Assembly: GCA_947505885.1 (NCBI GenBank)
Contig: CANNMN010000008.1
Coordinates: 1-17,857 of the forward strand
Source: Rickettsiales bacterium
Lineage (GTDB): Bacteria; Pseudomonadota; Alphaproteobacteria; Rickettsiales; UBA1997
DNA: 17,857 bases
Reading direction: 5' to 3'
Shown here in pieces: positions 7,311-15,199 of the stretch (within the stretch, counting starts at the first letter, position 1; every line of letters starts with the position of its first letter). The notes under the pieces are model-generated. The model was not told the DNA's origin. It saw only the letters and a program-made list of their open reading frames with translations, and made no database searches. A program made the translations under genes and the position numbers.

Positions 7311-8397
7311 GTTAAAAACTTCTGATTTCGATTTCGATTTACCTACAAATTTAATTGCACAGACACCATTTTTTCCAAAAGAAAAAACCAAGATGCTGGT
7401 GTCTTGCGACACGAAAATTCTTGATGCGCAGCTAATCAATCTCACTGATTTTTTGCAAGAAGGCGATGTGATGGTTTTTAATGATGTAAAAGTGATTAAG
7501 GCAAAATTGTCGGCGAAAATTTTGCGAAATTCAGCACAACTTGAATTCAATTTGGACCAGGAAAATCAAGGCCTCTGGAATGCTTTATGTCGTCCGGCAA
7601 AGAAAGTTAAGGCCGGTGATTCTCTTGAAATTGCTTCGGATTTTTTTGCTGAAGTAAAAGAAAAAAATGACGACGGCACAATCAAAATAAAATTTGATTG
7701 CGATTCTGAAGAGCTATTCGCGAAGCTTGAAAAATATGGCTCAGTGCCTCTACCTCCTTACATCAAGCGCTCTGACGATGCCGAATCTTTAGAGGCGAGC
7801 AATACCACAGAATCATCCTCCGATAATCTTAAGGCAAAAGAGAGTGATGTAAAAAATTACCAAACAATTTATGCCGCAAAAGGAATGGCTGCCGCAGCTC
7901 CAACTGCTGGATTACACTTCAATGAAAAAATTTTTGCGATGCTTGTTGCGAAAAAAATCAAAAAAGTTTTTGTAACTCTGAATGTTGGTGCGGGCACGTT
8001 TTTACCGGTTCGTACGGATTTTTTAAAAGATCACAAAATGCATAGTGAGTTTTTCTCGCTTTCTGCCGAGGCCGCTGAAGCGATTAATTCCGCCAAGGCG
8101 CGCGGTAAAAAAATTGTCGCAGTCGGCACAACTTCGCTACGCGTTTTGGAATCAGCCGCTGATGAAAATGGGTTCTTGAGACCAATGAATATGCACACAC
8201 AAATTTTTATTCATCCGCCTTATGCTTTTAAAATTGTCGATATTTTAATGACGAATTTTCATCTACCGAAATCAACACTCTTTATGTTGATCTGTGCCTT
8301 TGTCGGAAAAGAGACTGCATTTGAGATTTACAGCCATGCCATGTCACAGCAATATCGTTTTTATTCTTACGGAGACTCTTCGCTGCTTTTTCGTTAG
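7309..8397 (+). CDS. queA: S-adenosylmethionine:tRNA ribosyltransferase-isomerase QueA
   Basis: QueA transfers and rearranges the ribosyl part of SAM onto preQ1 in tRNA to give epoxyqueuosine. Family landmarks seen: DFDFDLPTNLIAQTP at the N-terminus (6-20), GDVMVFNDVKVIKAKL (52-67), LWNALCRPAKKVKAGD (89-104), PLPPYIKR (147-154), the signature AAPTAGLHF (196-204), then LNVGAGTFLPVR, VGTTSLRVLESAA and the FHLPKSTLFMLICAF stretch near the end. At 362 residues it is somewhat longer than the usual ~340-350. The extra part is a serine- and acid-rich insert (about 156-183) between PPYIKR and the YQTIYA block. The partner gene tgt is not in the window. The start codon overlaps that of ubiE on the other strand, and no Shine-Dalgarno sequence is visible. 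Confidence 0.96.
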   Translation: MLKTSDFDFDLPTNLIAQTPFFPKEKTKMLVSCDTKILDAQLINLTDFLQEGDVMVFNDVKVIKAKLSAKILRNSAQLEFNLDQENQGLWNALCRPAKKVKAGDSLEIASDFFAEVKEKNDDGTIKIKFDCDSEELFAKLEKYGSVPLPPYIKRSDDAESLEASNTTESSSDNLKAKESDVKNYQTIYAAKGMAAAAPTAGLHFNEKIFAMLVAKKIKKVFVTLNVGAGTFLPVRTDFLKDHKMHSEFFSLSAEAAEAINSAKARGKKIVAVGTTSLRVLESAADENGFLRPMNMHTQIFIHPPYAFKIVDILMTNFHLPKSTLFMLICAFVGKETAFEIYSHAMSQQYRFYSYGDSSLLFR

Positions 8398-8465
8398 GTC
8401 TCAAGCTTATCTAAACGAGCGCGTGACCAAGCCTTCTCGATCAATTCCTGCGTTGAGATAGCAAG

Positions 8466-9284
8466 CTAAAGAGTTATCCCCACTTTCAAATCTCCATCAT
8501 CCAACTTGTTCTCAAAAGAAAATTTGGCAGAAATTTTTTCGGAACTGCATTGCAAATCATCGGCCAAAACTTGCTCTTTGATGTAATCAGCAAAGTTTTT
8601 TGAAACCTCAACAATGCGTGGATTTGTTGAGCTGAGATGCAGCTTAATGCGATCGGAAATATTTAAATCCGCATCTTTGCGATTTTGTTGAACTGCGCGC
8701 ACAACGTCTCTGGCGATGCCTTCATCTTCCAAATCTTTCGTAACTTCAATATCAAGCGAGATCAGATAATCATTGGTGGGAAGAGCCATGATTGCAAATT
8801 TTTTCTCATCGTGATTTTTTGTTGTTAGCTTAATTTCGAATTCATCATCGACCAAATTTACGCAGCCATTTTCTCCTAAGGTAATTTCGATTTCTTTGTC
8901 AGAAATTTTTTTCCATTCGCCAGATTTTGTTGCCGCAGTAATTTCCTTAATTTTCGGTCCATATTTTGCGCCGATTTTTTTGAAATTTACCTGAAGCTTT
9001 AACTCGGCTAAATCTGCAATTTCTTCTTTTACCTCGAGTGATTTTACGTTGATTTCCTCGGCAATAATTTCTTTGAAAGGCAAAATTCTTGCTGAGTTTT
9101 TTCCGATGATCGTGAGTGATTTTAACGGCAATCTCACGCGCAAATTTTTATTGTCGCGAATTGATAAGGCCGTGGAACATATGGCGCGGACAAGGTCCAT
9201 GTCGGCAACCAGCTTTATCTCATCTAGCAAAAAAGAAACGTCAGGAAAATCTTGAAGGTGAACAGAGGTTTTGCGATCGATCAT
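8466..9284 (-). CDS. Free-standing C-terminal domain of isoleucyl-tRNA synthetase
   Basis: This 272-residue protein matches only the C-terminal part of the eukaryote/archaea-like IleS found in Rickettsiales: [10 protein letters not shown], the anticodon-binding-domain helix [27 protein letters not shown] (about 29-55), [15 protein letters not shown], and [20 protein letters not shown]. The last part corresponds to what is, I believe, called DUF5915. The Rossmann catalytic core with HIGH and KMSKS, most of the protein, is absent, so it cannot aminoacylate tRNA alone. It has an intact frame, an ATG overlapping the purM stop in ATGA (9284-9281), and a GGAGAA sequence 5 bases before the ATG, so it looks translated and coupled to purM. 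It could be a relic of a deleted ileS, half of a split enzyme, or an accessory tRNA-binding protein. No other ileS part lies in the window. Confidence 0.85.
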   Translation of the reverse strand: MIDRKTSVHLQDFPDVSFLLDEIKLVADMDLVRAICSTALSIRDNKNLRVRLPLKSLTIIGKNSARILPFKEIIAEEINVKSLEVKEEIADLAELKLQVNFKKIGAKYGPKIKEITAATKSGEWKKISDKEIEITLGENGCVNLVDDEFEIKLTTKNHDEKKFAIMALPTNDYLISLDIEVTKDLEDEGIARDVVRAVQQNRKDADLNISDRIKLHLSSTNPRIVEVSKNFADYIKEQVLADDLQCSSEKISAKFSFENKLDDGDLKVGITL

Positions 9285-10252
9285 GCCAATTCTCCGATTA
9301 CAGAAACTTCTTCACCAGCTTGGATGAGAATATTTTTTACTTCTTCAGCGTGATTTTTTTCGACGACTAAAACCATGCCAATTCCGCAATTGAAAGTGCG
9401 TCGCATTTCTTCGTCGGTGACTTTGCCGAGCAGTTGCAATTTATCAAAAATTTCTGGGCGTTTCCAAGATTTGAAATTGATTTTTGGTGTAACATTTTTA
9501 CTCAAAACTCTCGGAAGATTTTCTGTTAAGCCTCCACCAGTAATGTGCGAAAGGGCTTTTACCTTTTTGCTGCGGATCGCTTCGAGACAAGATTTTACGT
9601 AGATTTTTGTAGGAGTGAGAAGCTCTTCGCCCATCTCGGTAAGTTTGATCGAGTTCTGCTGTAAAATATAGCGAGCCAAAGAATAGCCATTAGAGTGCAG
9701 GCCGCTTGAAGACAATCCCAACAAGACATCTCCAACATTTGTTTCTCGTGGTAAAATTTCATCACGCTCGACAGCGCCTACGGCAAAGCCAGCTAAATCA
9801 TAATCTCCGCCAGAATACATTCCGGGCATTTCTGCAGTTTCTCCGCCGATCAAAGCACAGCCAGCTAGTTTACAACCATCGGCTATTCCCTTAATTACTT
9901 GGGTTGCGACTTCAACTTCGAGCTTTGAACAAGCGAAATAATCTAAAAAGAAAAGAGGCTCAGCGCCCTGAACAACAAGGTCATTTACCGACATCGCGAC
10001 TAAATCAATTCCGATTGTATTATGTTTGCCAACTTCGATTGCGACTTTGAGCTTGGTGCCCACTCCATCGGTTGAAGAAACCAAAACCGGATCGCGAAAA
10101 TTACATTTTTTGAGATCAAAAAGTGCGCCAAATCCGCCGAGATCAGAGTCTGCGCCAAGACGTTTTGTTGCTTTAGCAAAAGGCTTGATGCGATTAATTA
10201 ATTCATTTCCAGCGTCGATGTCGACTCCAGCCTGCTTGTAATTCAGAGACAT
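9281..10252 (-). CDS. purM: Phosphoribosylformylglycinamidine cyclo-ligase PurM
   Basis: PurM closes the imidazole ring to make AIR using ATP, the fifth step of purine synthesis in the cytoplasm. Motifs in order: the GFGALFDL block (40-47), [13 protein letters not shown] (59-71), [25 protein letters not shown] (81-105), [12 protein letters not shown] (135-146), the [14 protein letters not shown] block (181-194), the [13 protein letters not shown] block (236-248) and FNCGIGMV (287-294). The length of 323 residues is shorter than the usual ~340-350. It stops at VIGELA, where most relatives continue for a further 10 or so residues after the IG motif. Its stop overlaps the start of the IleS-domain gene, so the two form an operon. 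The leader before ATG 10252 has period-7 AAATCAT repeats and no Shine-Dalgarno sequence. Confidence 0.95.
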   Translation of the reverse strand: MSLNYKQAGVDIDAGNELINRIKPFAKATKRLGADSDLGGFGALFDLKKCNFRDPVLVSSTDGVGTKLKVAIEVGKHNTIGIDLVAMSVNDLVVQGAEPLFFLDYFACSKLEVEVATQVIKGIADGCKLAGCALIGGETAEMPGMYSGGDYDLAGFAVGAVERDEILPRETNVGDVLLGLSSSGLHSNGYSLARYILQQNSIKLTEMGEELLTPTKIYVKSCLEAIRSKKVKALSHITGGGLTENLPRVLSKNVTPKINFKSWKRPEIFDKLQLLGKVTDEEMRRTFNCGIGMVLVVEKNHAEEVKNILIQAGEEVSVIGELA

Positions 10253-10253
10253 T

Positions 10254-10274
10254 TTTATTTATGATTTATGATTT
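10254..10274 (-). repeat. Heptamer array in the purM leader
   Basis: Read on the minus strand, two copies of AAATCAT (10274-10268, 10267-10261) and a degenerate AAATAAA (10260-10254) lie in tandem and run up to the purM start codon with one base between. It is the mirror partner of the array at 10308-10335. Confidence 0.75.
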
Positions 10275-10307
10275 AGAAAAAAGGGCATCTAACATCCAAT
10301 GAATATA

Positions 10308-10335
10308 AAATCATAAATCTTAAATCTTAAATTCC
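10308..10335 (+). repeat. Heptamer array in the DUF2066 gene leader
   Basis: Four consecutive heptads on the plus strand: AAATCAT (10308-10314), AAATCTT (10315-10321), AAATCTT (10322-10328) and a degenerate AAATTCC (10329-10335). They end 6 bases before ATG 10342. Together with the purM-side array they give an inverted repeat (GATTTATGATTT at 10263-10274 against AAATCATAAATC at 10308-10319) around a 33-base centre. The whole 89-base divergent gap holds nothing else that I can name; promoters for both genes must lie here or inside the neighbours. Confidence 0.75.
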
Positions 10336-10341
10336 AGATTC

Positions 10342-11400
10342 ATGTCGCGAATTCTTATTTTGCTGATTTGTTTTTCAGCAATCTCTTTCTCATCCAACGC
10401 CGCAGAACCTGACACTTATTTTGTTTCTGGAGTTTCGGTTAATATCACGGGCAAATCTTCCGCTGTCGCAAAGAATATCGCTCATGCAAATGCAAGACGA
10501 GATGCATTTTCGATTCTAATTACTCGTCTAGAGATGAAGGCAAGTATTGTTGATAGCATTACTGATGACGAGATTTCTGACATGGTGCGCTCGGAGCAAA
10601 TTGAAAATGAAAAAATTGCCGGCGGTAATTATTCCGCCACTTTTAATATCATGTTCGCCAAAGATTTTGTTGAGCATATTTTAGCGCAGAAAAATTCTCC
10701 ATCTACTCAGGTAAAAACATCGGAAGAATCTTACTTATTGATTCCGGTAAAGATGAAAAAGTATCAACCATTATTGTGGGGCGAGGAAAGTGACTGGAAG
10801 GCTTTGATCGCGAAGGTTATTGGTAAAAAATCTCCAAATAATTTTATTATTCCCGATTCAGATATCGACAATATTGCCACTCTTAATAATGGAAATATCG
10901 CCTCTCTCGACTACGCAGTTTTAGAGCCAATGCTTGCGCGTTACAAAGCCAGCGCGGCTTACGCTTTAATTTTTTCTTACGACGAGATTGAAAATAAAGT
11001 GATCGTTGATGTTTTGCGCATAGGCAAGTTGCAGAAAAAACAGGTTAAGCTCAGCTTTGTTAATGTAGATCGTCTTACCTACGAAGTCTTGATGAGCAAG
11101 GTCGCAGATAGGACAATTAATTATTTAGTAAACTCACAGAAATCTTCGAATCAAAGCGCAAATCCAGATCTTACGCGGATTAAAATTCACATCAGCAAGC
11201 TAAGTAATTGGCTGCTAATCAAGAATAAAATCGAAAGTAGTAATTTGGTTAATCGACTTAACCTTGAATCAATTTCGCGCGATCAAATTGTGGTTGCGGT
11301 TAGTTATGAAGGCCCCGGGGATATTCGAGAAGCCTTTGCCAAACAAGGGATATACTTAAATCTTCAAGCGGATAATTCTTTTACACTCGATGCAAACTAG
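10342..11400 (+). CDS. DUF2066-like exported protein
   Basis: A 352-residue protein with a signal peptide (hydrophobic core about 4-17, likely cleavage near A20/A21 in SNAA-EP). The first mature region (about 25-120) resembles DUF2066: a strand (YFVSGVSVNITG), a helix rich in alanine and arginine (AVAKNIAHANARRDAFSILITRL), and a later YSATFNIMFA strand. The rest is mixed alpha/beta with no catalytic motif I can name. DUF2066 proteins are of unknown function and are often found beside purM and perM in proteobacteria, which fits this place. It is divergent from purM, and its last 11 bases overlap the start of the next gene, so the two are surely co-transcribed. The leader has period-7 repeats and no Shine-Dalgarno sequence. 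Confidence 0.75.
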   Translation: MSRILILLICFSAISFSSNAAEPDTYFVSGVSVNITGKSSAVAKNIAHANARRDAFSILITRLEMKASIVDSITDDEISDMVRSEQIENEKIAGGNYSATFNIMFAKDFVEHILAQKNSPSTQVKTSEESYLLIPVKMKKYQPLLWGEESDWKALIAKVIGKKSPNNFIIPDSDIDNIATLNNGNIASLDYAVLEPMLARYKASAAYALIFSYDEIENKVIVDVLRIGKLQKKQVKLSFVNVDRLTYEVLMSKVADRTINYLVNSQKSSNQSANPDLTRIKIHISKLSNWLLIKNKIESSNLVNRLNLESISRDQIVVAVSYEGPGDIREAFAKQGIYLNLQADNSFTLDAN

Positions 11401-12448
11401 AGAAAAATATATTATTGGCACCTTGTTTTTGGTGATCTTTTGTGGCTTGTTTTACCTAATCAAATCGGCGCTTACGCCTTTTATTTGTTCGTTGGTAGTT
11501 GCTTATTTTCTCGATCCTTTGGTTGATTACTTAACCAATAAACACAAGCTTGCGCGCCTTACGTCCACCGCGCTTATTCTTAGCTTATTTCTTTCGATTT
11601 TTATTGGCGCCAGCGCGATTTTGTTGCCGATAATTTACGCTCAAACCGCCGAGTTAATCAATGCCTTGCCGAAATATTTGCAAGTTATCACGCAAAATTT
11701 TTATCCAAAAATTGTATCCGTGCTTAATGGCTTTGGAATAAGGCTCGACAGTGACTTTGCTCACTTGGTTAGTGGAGAAAAATTCAACTCTTATTTTCTT
11801 GGTTTATCTCAAGATTTTTTTAGCAGAGCACTGAGCTCTTCGGCTACTTTTATTAATATTTTATCGCTGATTTTTATCATGCCGATCTTGGTTTTTTACC
11901 TACTAAAAGATTGGGATATTTTGATGCAAAAAATTTATGAATTATTGCCCAGAGGGATAGCTGGAACAACAAAACAAATCGCAAAAGAGATTGATAAAAC
12001 TTTAGCCGGCTACGTTCGCGGGCAGTTTCATGTGTGCCTGATTCTTGCTGCGTTTTATTCTGTTTCGCTAAGTTTTGCTGGGCTAAATTTTGGTTTTTTA
12101 ATTGGATTTTTAACCGGCATGTTTGCTTTTATGCCTTATATCGGAATGCTTTTTGGCACTAGTGCCGCAATCATTATTGCTCTCTTTCAATGGGGATTTG
12201 ATTTTGCCAATCTCGCTCCTGTCGTGATAATTTTTCTTGTTGCGCAATTGATTGAATCAAATTTTCTCACGCCAAAATTAATCGGTAATAAAATCGGCCT
12301 ACATCCCGTTTGGATAATTTTTGGATTATTTTTATTCGGTGCCTTGTTTGGTTTTTTTGGAGTATTGCTTGCCGTGCCACTAACCGCTATATGTGGCGTG
12401 ATCATTAAATATTTTGTGCTGCAATATAAAAAGAAATTCGTGCTCTAA
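11390..12448 (+). CDS. AI-2E family (PerM-like) membrane protein
   Basis: An inner-membrane protein of the AI-2E/PerM transporter family, 352 residues, normal for the family. It shows paired N-terminal helices (about 8-26 and 28-46), a third helix (about 60-83), an amphipathic middle region, a helix at about 155-172 followed by LLKD, the GYVRGQ motif (207-212), then helices through PYIG (249-252), ESNFLTPKLIGNKIGLHP (289-306) and GFFGVLLAVPL (321-331). Family members include exporters of varied small molecules and ion/proton antiporters, so the substrate cannot be told. The ATG at 11390 is inside the end of the DUF2066 gene, and the next gene begins on the base after its stop. Confidence 0.9.
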   Translation: MQTREKYIIGTLFLVIFCGLFYLIKSALTPFICSLVVAYFLDPLVDYLTNKHKLARLTSTALILSLFLSIFIGASAILLPIIYAQTAELINALPKYLQVITQNFYPKIVSVLNGFGIRLDSDFAHLVSGEKFNSYFLGLSQDFFSRALSSSATFINILSLIFIMPILVFYLLKDWDILMQKIYELLPRGIAGTTKQIAKEIDKTLAGYVRGQFHVCLILAAFYSVSLSFAGLNFGFLIGFLTGMFAFMPYIGMLFGTSAAIIIALFQWGFDFANLAPVVIIFLVAQLIESNFLTPKLIGNKIGLHPVWIIFGLFLFGALFGFFGVLLAVPLTAICGVIIKYFVLQYKKKFVL

Positions 12449-12637
12449 ATGAAAAAAAAGATATTCACTTTGGATGATTTTATTGGCGAGGAAGTCGGAA
12501 GAATAATTGGCCCAAAATCAAAAATTTCTGATTTTTCTGAAATAAAAGTTTCGGCGATTGATCCTAGAATACGTAAGGAAGTCGAAGGGCGGATACAAAA
12601 TATCAGGCATAATTTAAACAAATTAAAACAACTCTAA
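12449..12637 (+). CDS. Small basic protein of 62 residues, unknown
   Basis: I do not recognise this protein. It has a lysine-rich start ([21 protein letters not shown]), a middle with alternating hydrophobic residues, and a basic C-terminal helix (about 42-61, [21 protein letters not shown]) that may be amphipathic. There is no membrane helix, signal peptide or cysteine. Its ATG directly abuts the stop of the PerM-like gene, and its stop is 2 bases before dapD, so it fits an operon exactly. That packing is the main reason to accept it. In gammaproteobacteria hda commonly follows genes like the two upstream ones; this protein does not resemble Hda. Confidence 0.65.
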   Translation: MKKKIFTLDDFIGEEVGRIIGPKSKISDFSEIKVSAIDPRIRKEVEGRIQNIRHNLNKLKQL

Positions 12638-12639
12638 AT

Positions 12640-13446
12640 ATGGTAAAAAATCTTGAGCAAATCATCGAAAATTCTTTTGAAAAAAGAGCAGAAATTAATC
12701 TGCAAACCAAAGGCGAGGTGCGCGATGCAGTCAATGATACAATGGCCTTGCTCGATGCTGGAAAAATTAGAATTTGTGAAAATATCGGCGAATCTTGGCA
12801 GGTAAATCAATGGATGAAAAAAGCGATTCTGCTTTCATTCCGCCTCAACGATAATTCTTTGGTTAGCGGTGGTTACTTCGACAAAGTTCCGTTGAAATTT
12901 GCTAATTGGAGCGAAGAAGATTTTCGTCGCGCTGGCTTTCGCGCCTTGCCCGGAGCGGTTGTGCGTCACTCAGCATTCATCGAGAAAAATGTCGTGCTAA
13001 TGCCGTCATTCGTAAATCTTGGCGCTTACGTTGCAGAAGGAACAATGGTTGATACTTGGGCAACGGTAGGATCTTGTGCGCAGATCGGAAAAAATTGTCA
13101 CATCTCTGGCGGCGCCGGAATTGGCGGTGTTCTTGAGCCGCTTCAAGCCAATCCAGTAATCATCGAAGATAATTGTTTCATCGGTGCGCGCTCAGAAATT
13201 GCTGAGGGTGTAATTGTCGAAAAAGGTGCAGTGATTTCGATGGGAGTTTACATCGGAGCTTCGACAAAAATTATTGATCGCGAAAGTGGAGAAATTTTCT
13301 ACGGACGCGTTCCTGCTTACTCTGTCGTGGTTCCGGGAAATATTCAAACTAAGAATAATCTTTCGCTTTACGCTGCAATAATCGTCAAAAAAGTTGACGA
13401 AAAAACTCGTTCAAAAACTTCAATTAACGAGTTGTTAAGAGATTGA
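12640..13446 (+). CDS. dapD: Tetrahydrodipicolinate N-succinyltransferase DapD
   Basis: DapD moves a succinyl group from succinyl-CoA to tetrahydrodipicolinate in the succinylase route to meso-diaminopimelate and lysine, which feeds peptidoglycan. At 268 residues it is of normal length. The N-terminal helical domain shows [17 protein letters not shown] and the [15 protein letters not shown] block (27-41). The left-handed beta-helix of hexapeptide repeats spans about 105-230, with [35 protein letters not shown] and [11 protein letters not shown], all conserved in the family. It forms a trimer in known cases. ATG 12640 follows the 62-residue gene by 2 bases and lacks a Shine-Dalgarno sequence, so translational coupling is likely. 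Its presence argues that this organism makes at least some diaminopimelate. Confidence 0.96.
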   Translation: MVKNLEQIIENSFEKRAEINLQTKGEVRDAVNDTMALLDAGKIRICENIGESWQVNQWMKKAILLSFRLNDNSLVSGGYFDKVPLKFANWSEEDFRRAGFRALPGAVVRHSAFIEKNVVLMPSFVNLGAYVAEGTMVDTWATVGSCAQIGKNCHISGGAGIGGVLEPLQANPVIIEDNCFIGARSEIAEGVIVEKGAVISMGVYIGASTKIIDRESGEIFYGRVPAYSVVVPGNIQTKNNLSLYAAIIVKKVDEKTRSKTSINELLRD

Positions 13447-13450
13447 TTAG

Positions 13451-13993
13451 ATGCAGCTCGACGCAAAATTTTTCACCATCCTTGTTTTTGTCGCTATCAA
13501 TTTCTTCATTCTTTTTATTGTTAAGACCCGCACCACTCTTGTTATTGGGGTCATTATTACGCATCTAATTGCGGTCTTGTTTTTCAGTTTGTCGATCGCG
13601 AATTACGACGCTTTTAAAGAAATTACCTTGGCTCTGATTCTTTATTCGATGGTGATTTTGTTTCTGATTTCCAACTACGGAACGATTGTTGTTAGTGGCG
13701 AAGATATTCGAAAATCAAGGCGTCACATTTTTTTAAACGGAGTAATTTGTGTAATTGCCGCCGCAGTTTTTTTGCTACTAATCACCGTGGTAAAAAATGT
13801 CGGCGATTTGCATGATTTGCCAGTGATCATGCAAGAGCAGGAGGCTAAAATTCCCGACCATGATTTAATGAAAAAAGCGCGGATGCGCGATAAGTTGTTG
13901 GATAATTTTTTACTCAAGCGCTCTTCGGATGTAATTCTAATCATAGTCGCCGCGAGCACTACATTACTGCTTTTATCAAGGAAAGAAAAATGA
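13451..13993 (+). CDS. Five-helix membrane protein, unknown
   Basis: A 180-residue integral membrane protein that I do not recognise with certainty. Hydrophobic helices lie at about 7-24, 28-50, 57-74, 94-114 and 160-176. A hydrophilic loop (about 115-158) carries a charged run, KKARMRDKLLDNFLLKRSSD, just before the last helix. The size and helix pattern recall small subunits of cation/proton antiporters or Complex I-like assemblies, but no signature supports this. It follows dapD by 4 bases and overlaps pyrD by 4 bases (ATGA), so it belongs to this operon. The 3' end contains AAGGAAAG, which serves as the Shine-Dalgarno sequence for pyrD. Confidence 0.8.
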   Translation: MQLDAKFFTILVFVAINFFILFIVKTRTTLVIGVIITHLIAVLFFSLSIANYDAFKEITLALILYSMVILFLISNYGTIVVSGEDIRKSRRHIFLNGVICVIAAAVFLLLITVVKNVGDLHDLPVIMQEQEAKIPDHDLMKKARMRDKLLDNFLLKRSSDVILIIVAASTTLLLLSRKEK

Positions 13994-15069
13994 GTATTTA
14001 CCAAATTCTTCGTCCATTAATTTTTAAAATTGATCCAGAAATTGCGCATAATTTAGCGATCGATTTCCTAAAATTTTGTCCAAAAACTGCGACACTTTTT
14101 TCAGTTAAGCGTAATTACGAAAATCTTCGCACTAATCTTTGGGATCTTGATTTTTCTAGTCCGATCGGCATGGCAGCCGGCTTTGATAAGAATGCCGAAG
14201 TTGCTGCAACATTAGAAAAATTTGGTTTTGGATTTATTGAATGCGGAACGGTTACGCCTCTCGCGCAAGTTGGAAACGAGCGCCCAAGAATTTTTCGTCT
14301 CGCCGAAGATCGAGCGATCGTCAATCGCTTAGGATTTAATAATTTAGGCGCGGAAGTTTTTGAGCAAAATTTACCGAAAATTTCTGTGCCACTCGGCATC
14401 AATATTGGCAAGAATAAAGATACCAAAGAAGCTCTTCAAGACTATCTTTGGCTCTTGGAAAGATTTTACCAAAAAGCTTCTTACATCACGGTGAATATTT
14501 CTTCGCCAAACACCAAAAATTTACGTGATTTGCAGAATGAAAATCAGCTCGATTTATTTCTGAGCGAGATCTTAAGAAAAAAAAATGAGCTAAAAAATTT
14601 ACATAAAAAAAATACGCCAATATTGCTTAAGGTTGCCCCAGACCTAAGCGAATCTGAACAAGAAAAAATCGCTGCAACTGTCGTTAAAAATAAAATCGAC
14701 GGCATAATTGTAAGCAATACTACGATTGATCGCGATCTAAATTTAAAAAGTAAAAATGCTGTTGAAGCTGGCGGGTTAAGCGGCGCACCACTATTTAAAA
14801 AATCTAATGACGCTCTAAAAAATTTCTACAAATTCACCGAAGGCAAGATTCCGCTAATCGGAGTCGGTGGAATTTCTTCTGCCGTTGATGCTTACGAAAA
14901 AATCAAATGTGGCGCTTCTCTTGTCCAAATCTATTCCGCCTTTATTTACCAAGGCTTCGGACTAGTCGAAGAAATTAAGAAAGAATTGAGCAAAAAAATT
15001 TCTGACGATGGTTTTAAAAATATTTCTGAAGCAATTGGGTCAAATTTTAACGCGGCCGCAAGACTTTAA
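13990..15069 (+). CDS. pyrD: Dihydroorotate dehydrogenase, quinone type (class 2)
   Basis: PyrD oxidises dihydroorotate to orotate and passes electrons to the quinone pool, the fourth step of pyrimidine synthesis. The N-terminal amphipathic helices (about 1-40, PEIAHNLAIDFLKF) mark the membrane-bound class 2 enzyme. Seen next: GMAAGFDKNAE (60-70), ECGTVTPLAQVGNERPRIFR (84-103), VNRLGFNN (111-118), the NISSPNTKNLRDLQ block (169-182) containing the expected catalytic serine, the IIVSNTTIDR substrate-site motif, and the phosphate-binding GVGGISSAVDAYEKI near the end. The length of 359 residues is typical. AAGGAAAG a few bases before ATG 13990 is one of the few clear Shine-Dalgarno sequences in the window. 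Quinone needed by this enzyme links it in function with ubiE. Confidence 0.96.
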   Translation: MSIYQILRPLIFKIDPEIAHNLAIDFLKFCPKTATLFSVKRNYENLRTNLWDLDFSSPIGMAAGFDKNAEVAATLEKFGFGFIECGTVTPLAQVGNERPRIFRLAEDRAIVNRLGFNNLGAEVFEQNLPKISVPLGINIGKNKDTKEALQDYLWLLERFYQKASYITVNISSPNTKNLRDLQNENQLDLFLSEILRKKNELKNLHKKNTPILLKVAPDLSESEQEKIAATVVKNKIDGIIVSNTTIDRDLNLKSKNAVEAGGLSGAPLFKKSNDALKNFYKFTEGKIPLIGVGGISSAVDAYEKIKCGASLVQIYSAFIYQGFGLVEEIKKELSKKISDDGFKNISEAIGSNFNAAARL

Positions 15070-15199
15070 AAAGCGATAGACATTCGGGCGAGCCAACGGC
15101 TGATTCGCCAGAAATTTGACATTGAAAAGCTGGTGGCTATGGTGCCCGCCTTGTTGCTACATCCGTAGACCTAGCTGCACAAATCAATAAATAAAAAAA
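15070..15199 (+). promoter_or_regulatory. Leader region of the RNA helicase gene, with a likely promoter
   Basis: A 130-base gap that looks richer in GC than the genes around it. It holds a perfect -35 TTGACA (15116-15121), a 16-base spacer, and TATGGT (15138-15143) as a fair -10, which would start transcription around 15150 and give a leader of about 50 bases. A hairpin lies upstream: GGCGA (15087-15091) with TCGCC (15105-15109), enclosing GCC-AAC-GGC and a 4-base bulge. It has no T run and could only be a weak terminator for pyrD. The leader ends in an A-rich stretch with no Shine-Dalgarno sequence. Helicases of this type are often cold-regulated through long leaders, but nothing here proves that. 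Confidence 0.45.

Noticed and set aside
7311..7550. N-terminal extension of UbiE upstream of 7310
   Set aside because: These residues are the antisense of queA, and UbiE proteins begin near the GFKQV block, which lies right after ATG 7310.
8466..8468. TAG read as an amino acid
   Set aside because: TAG stops occur at correct protein ends for queA and pdhC (VI-TAG), so there is no sign of recoding.
15067..15170. The pyrD frame continues for about 33 codons past its TAA
   Set aside because: PyrD already ends normally after its phosphate-binding motif and C-terminal helix, and the extension matches no family I know. It is kept only as part of the leader finding.
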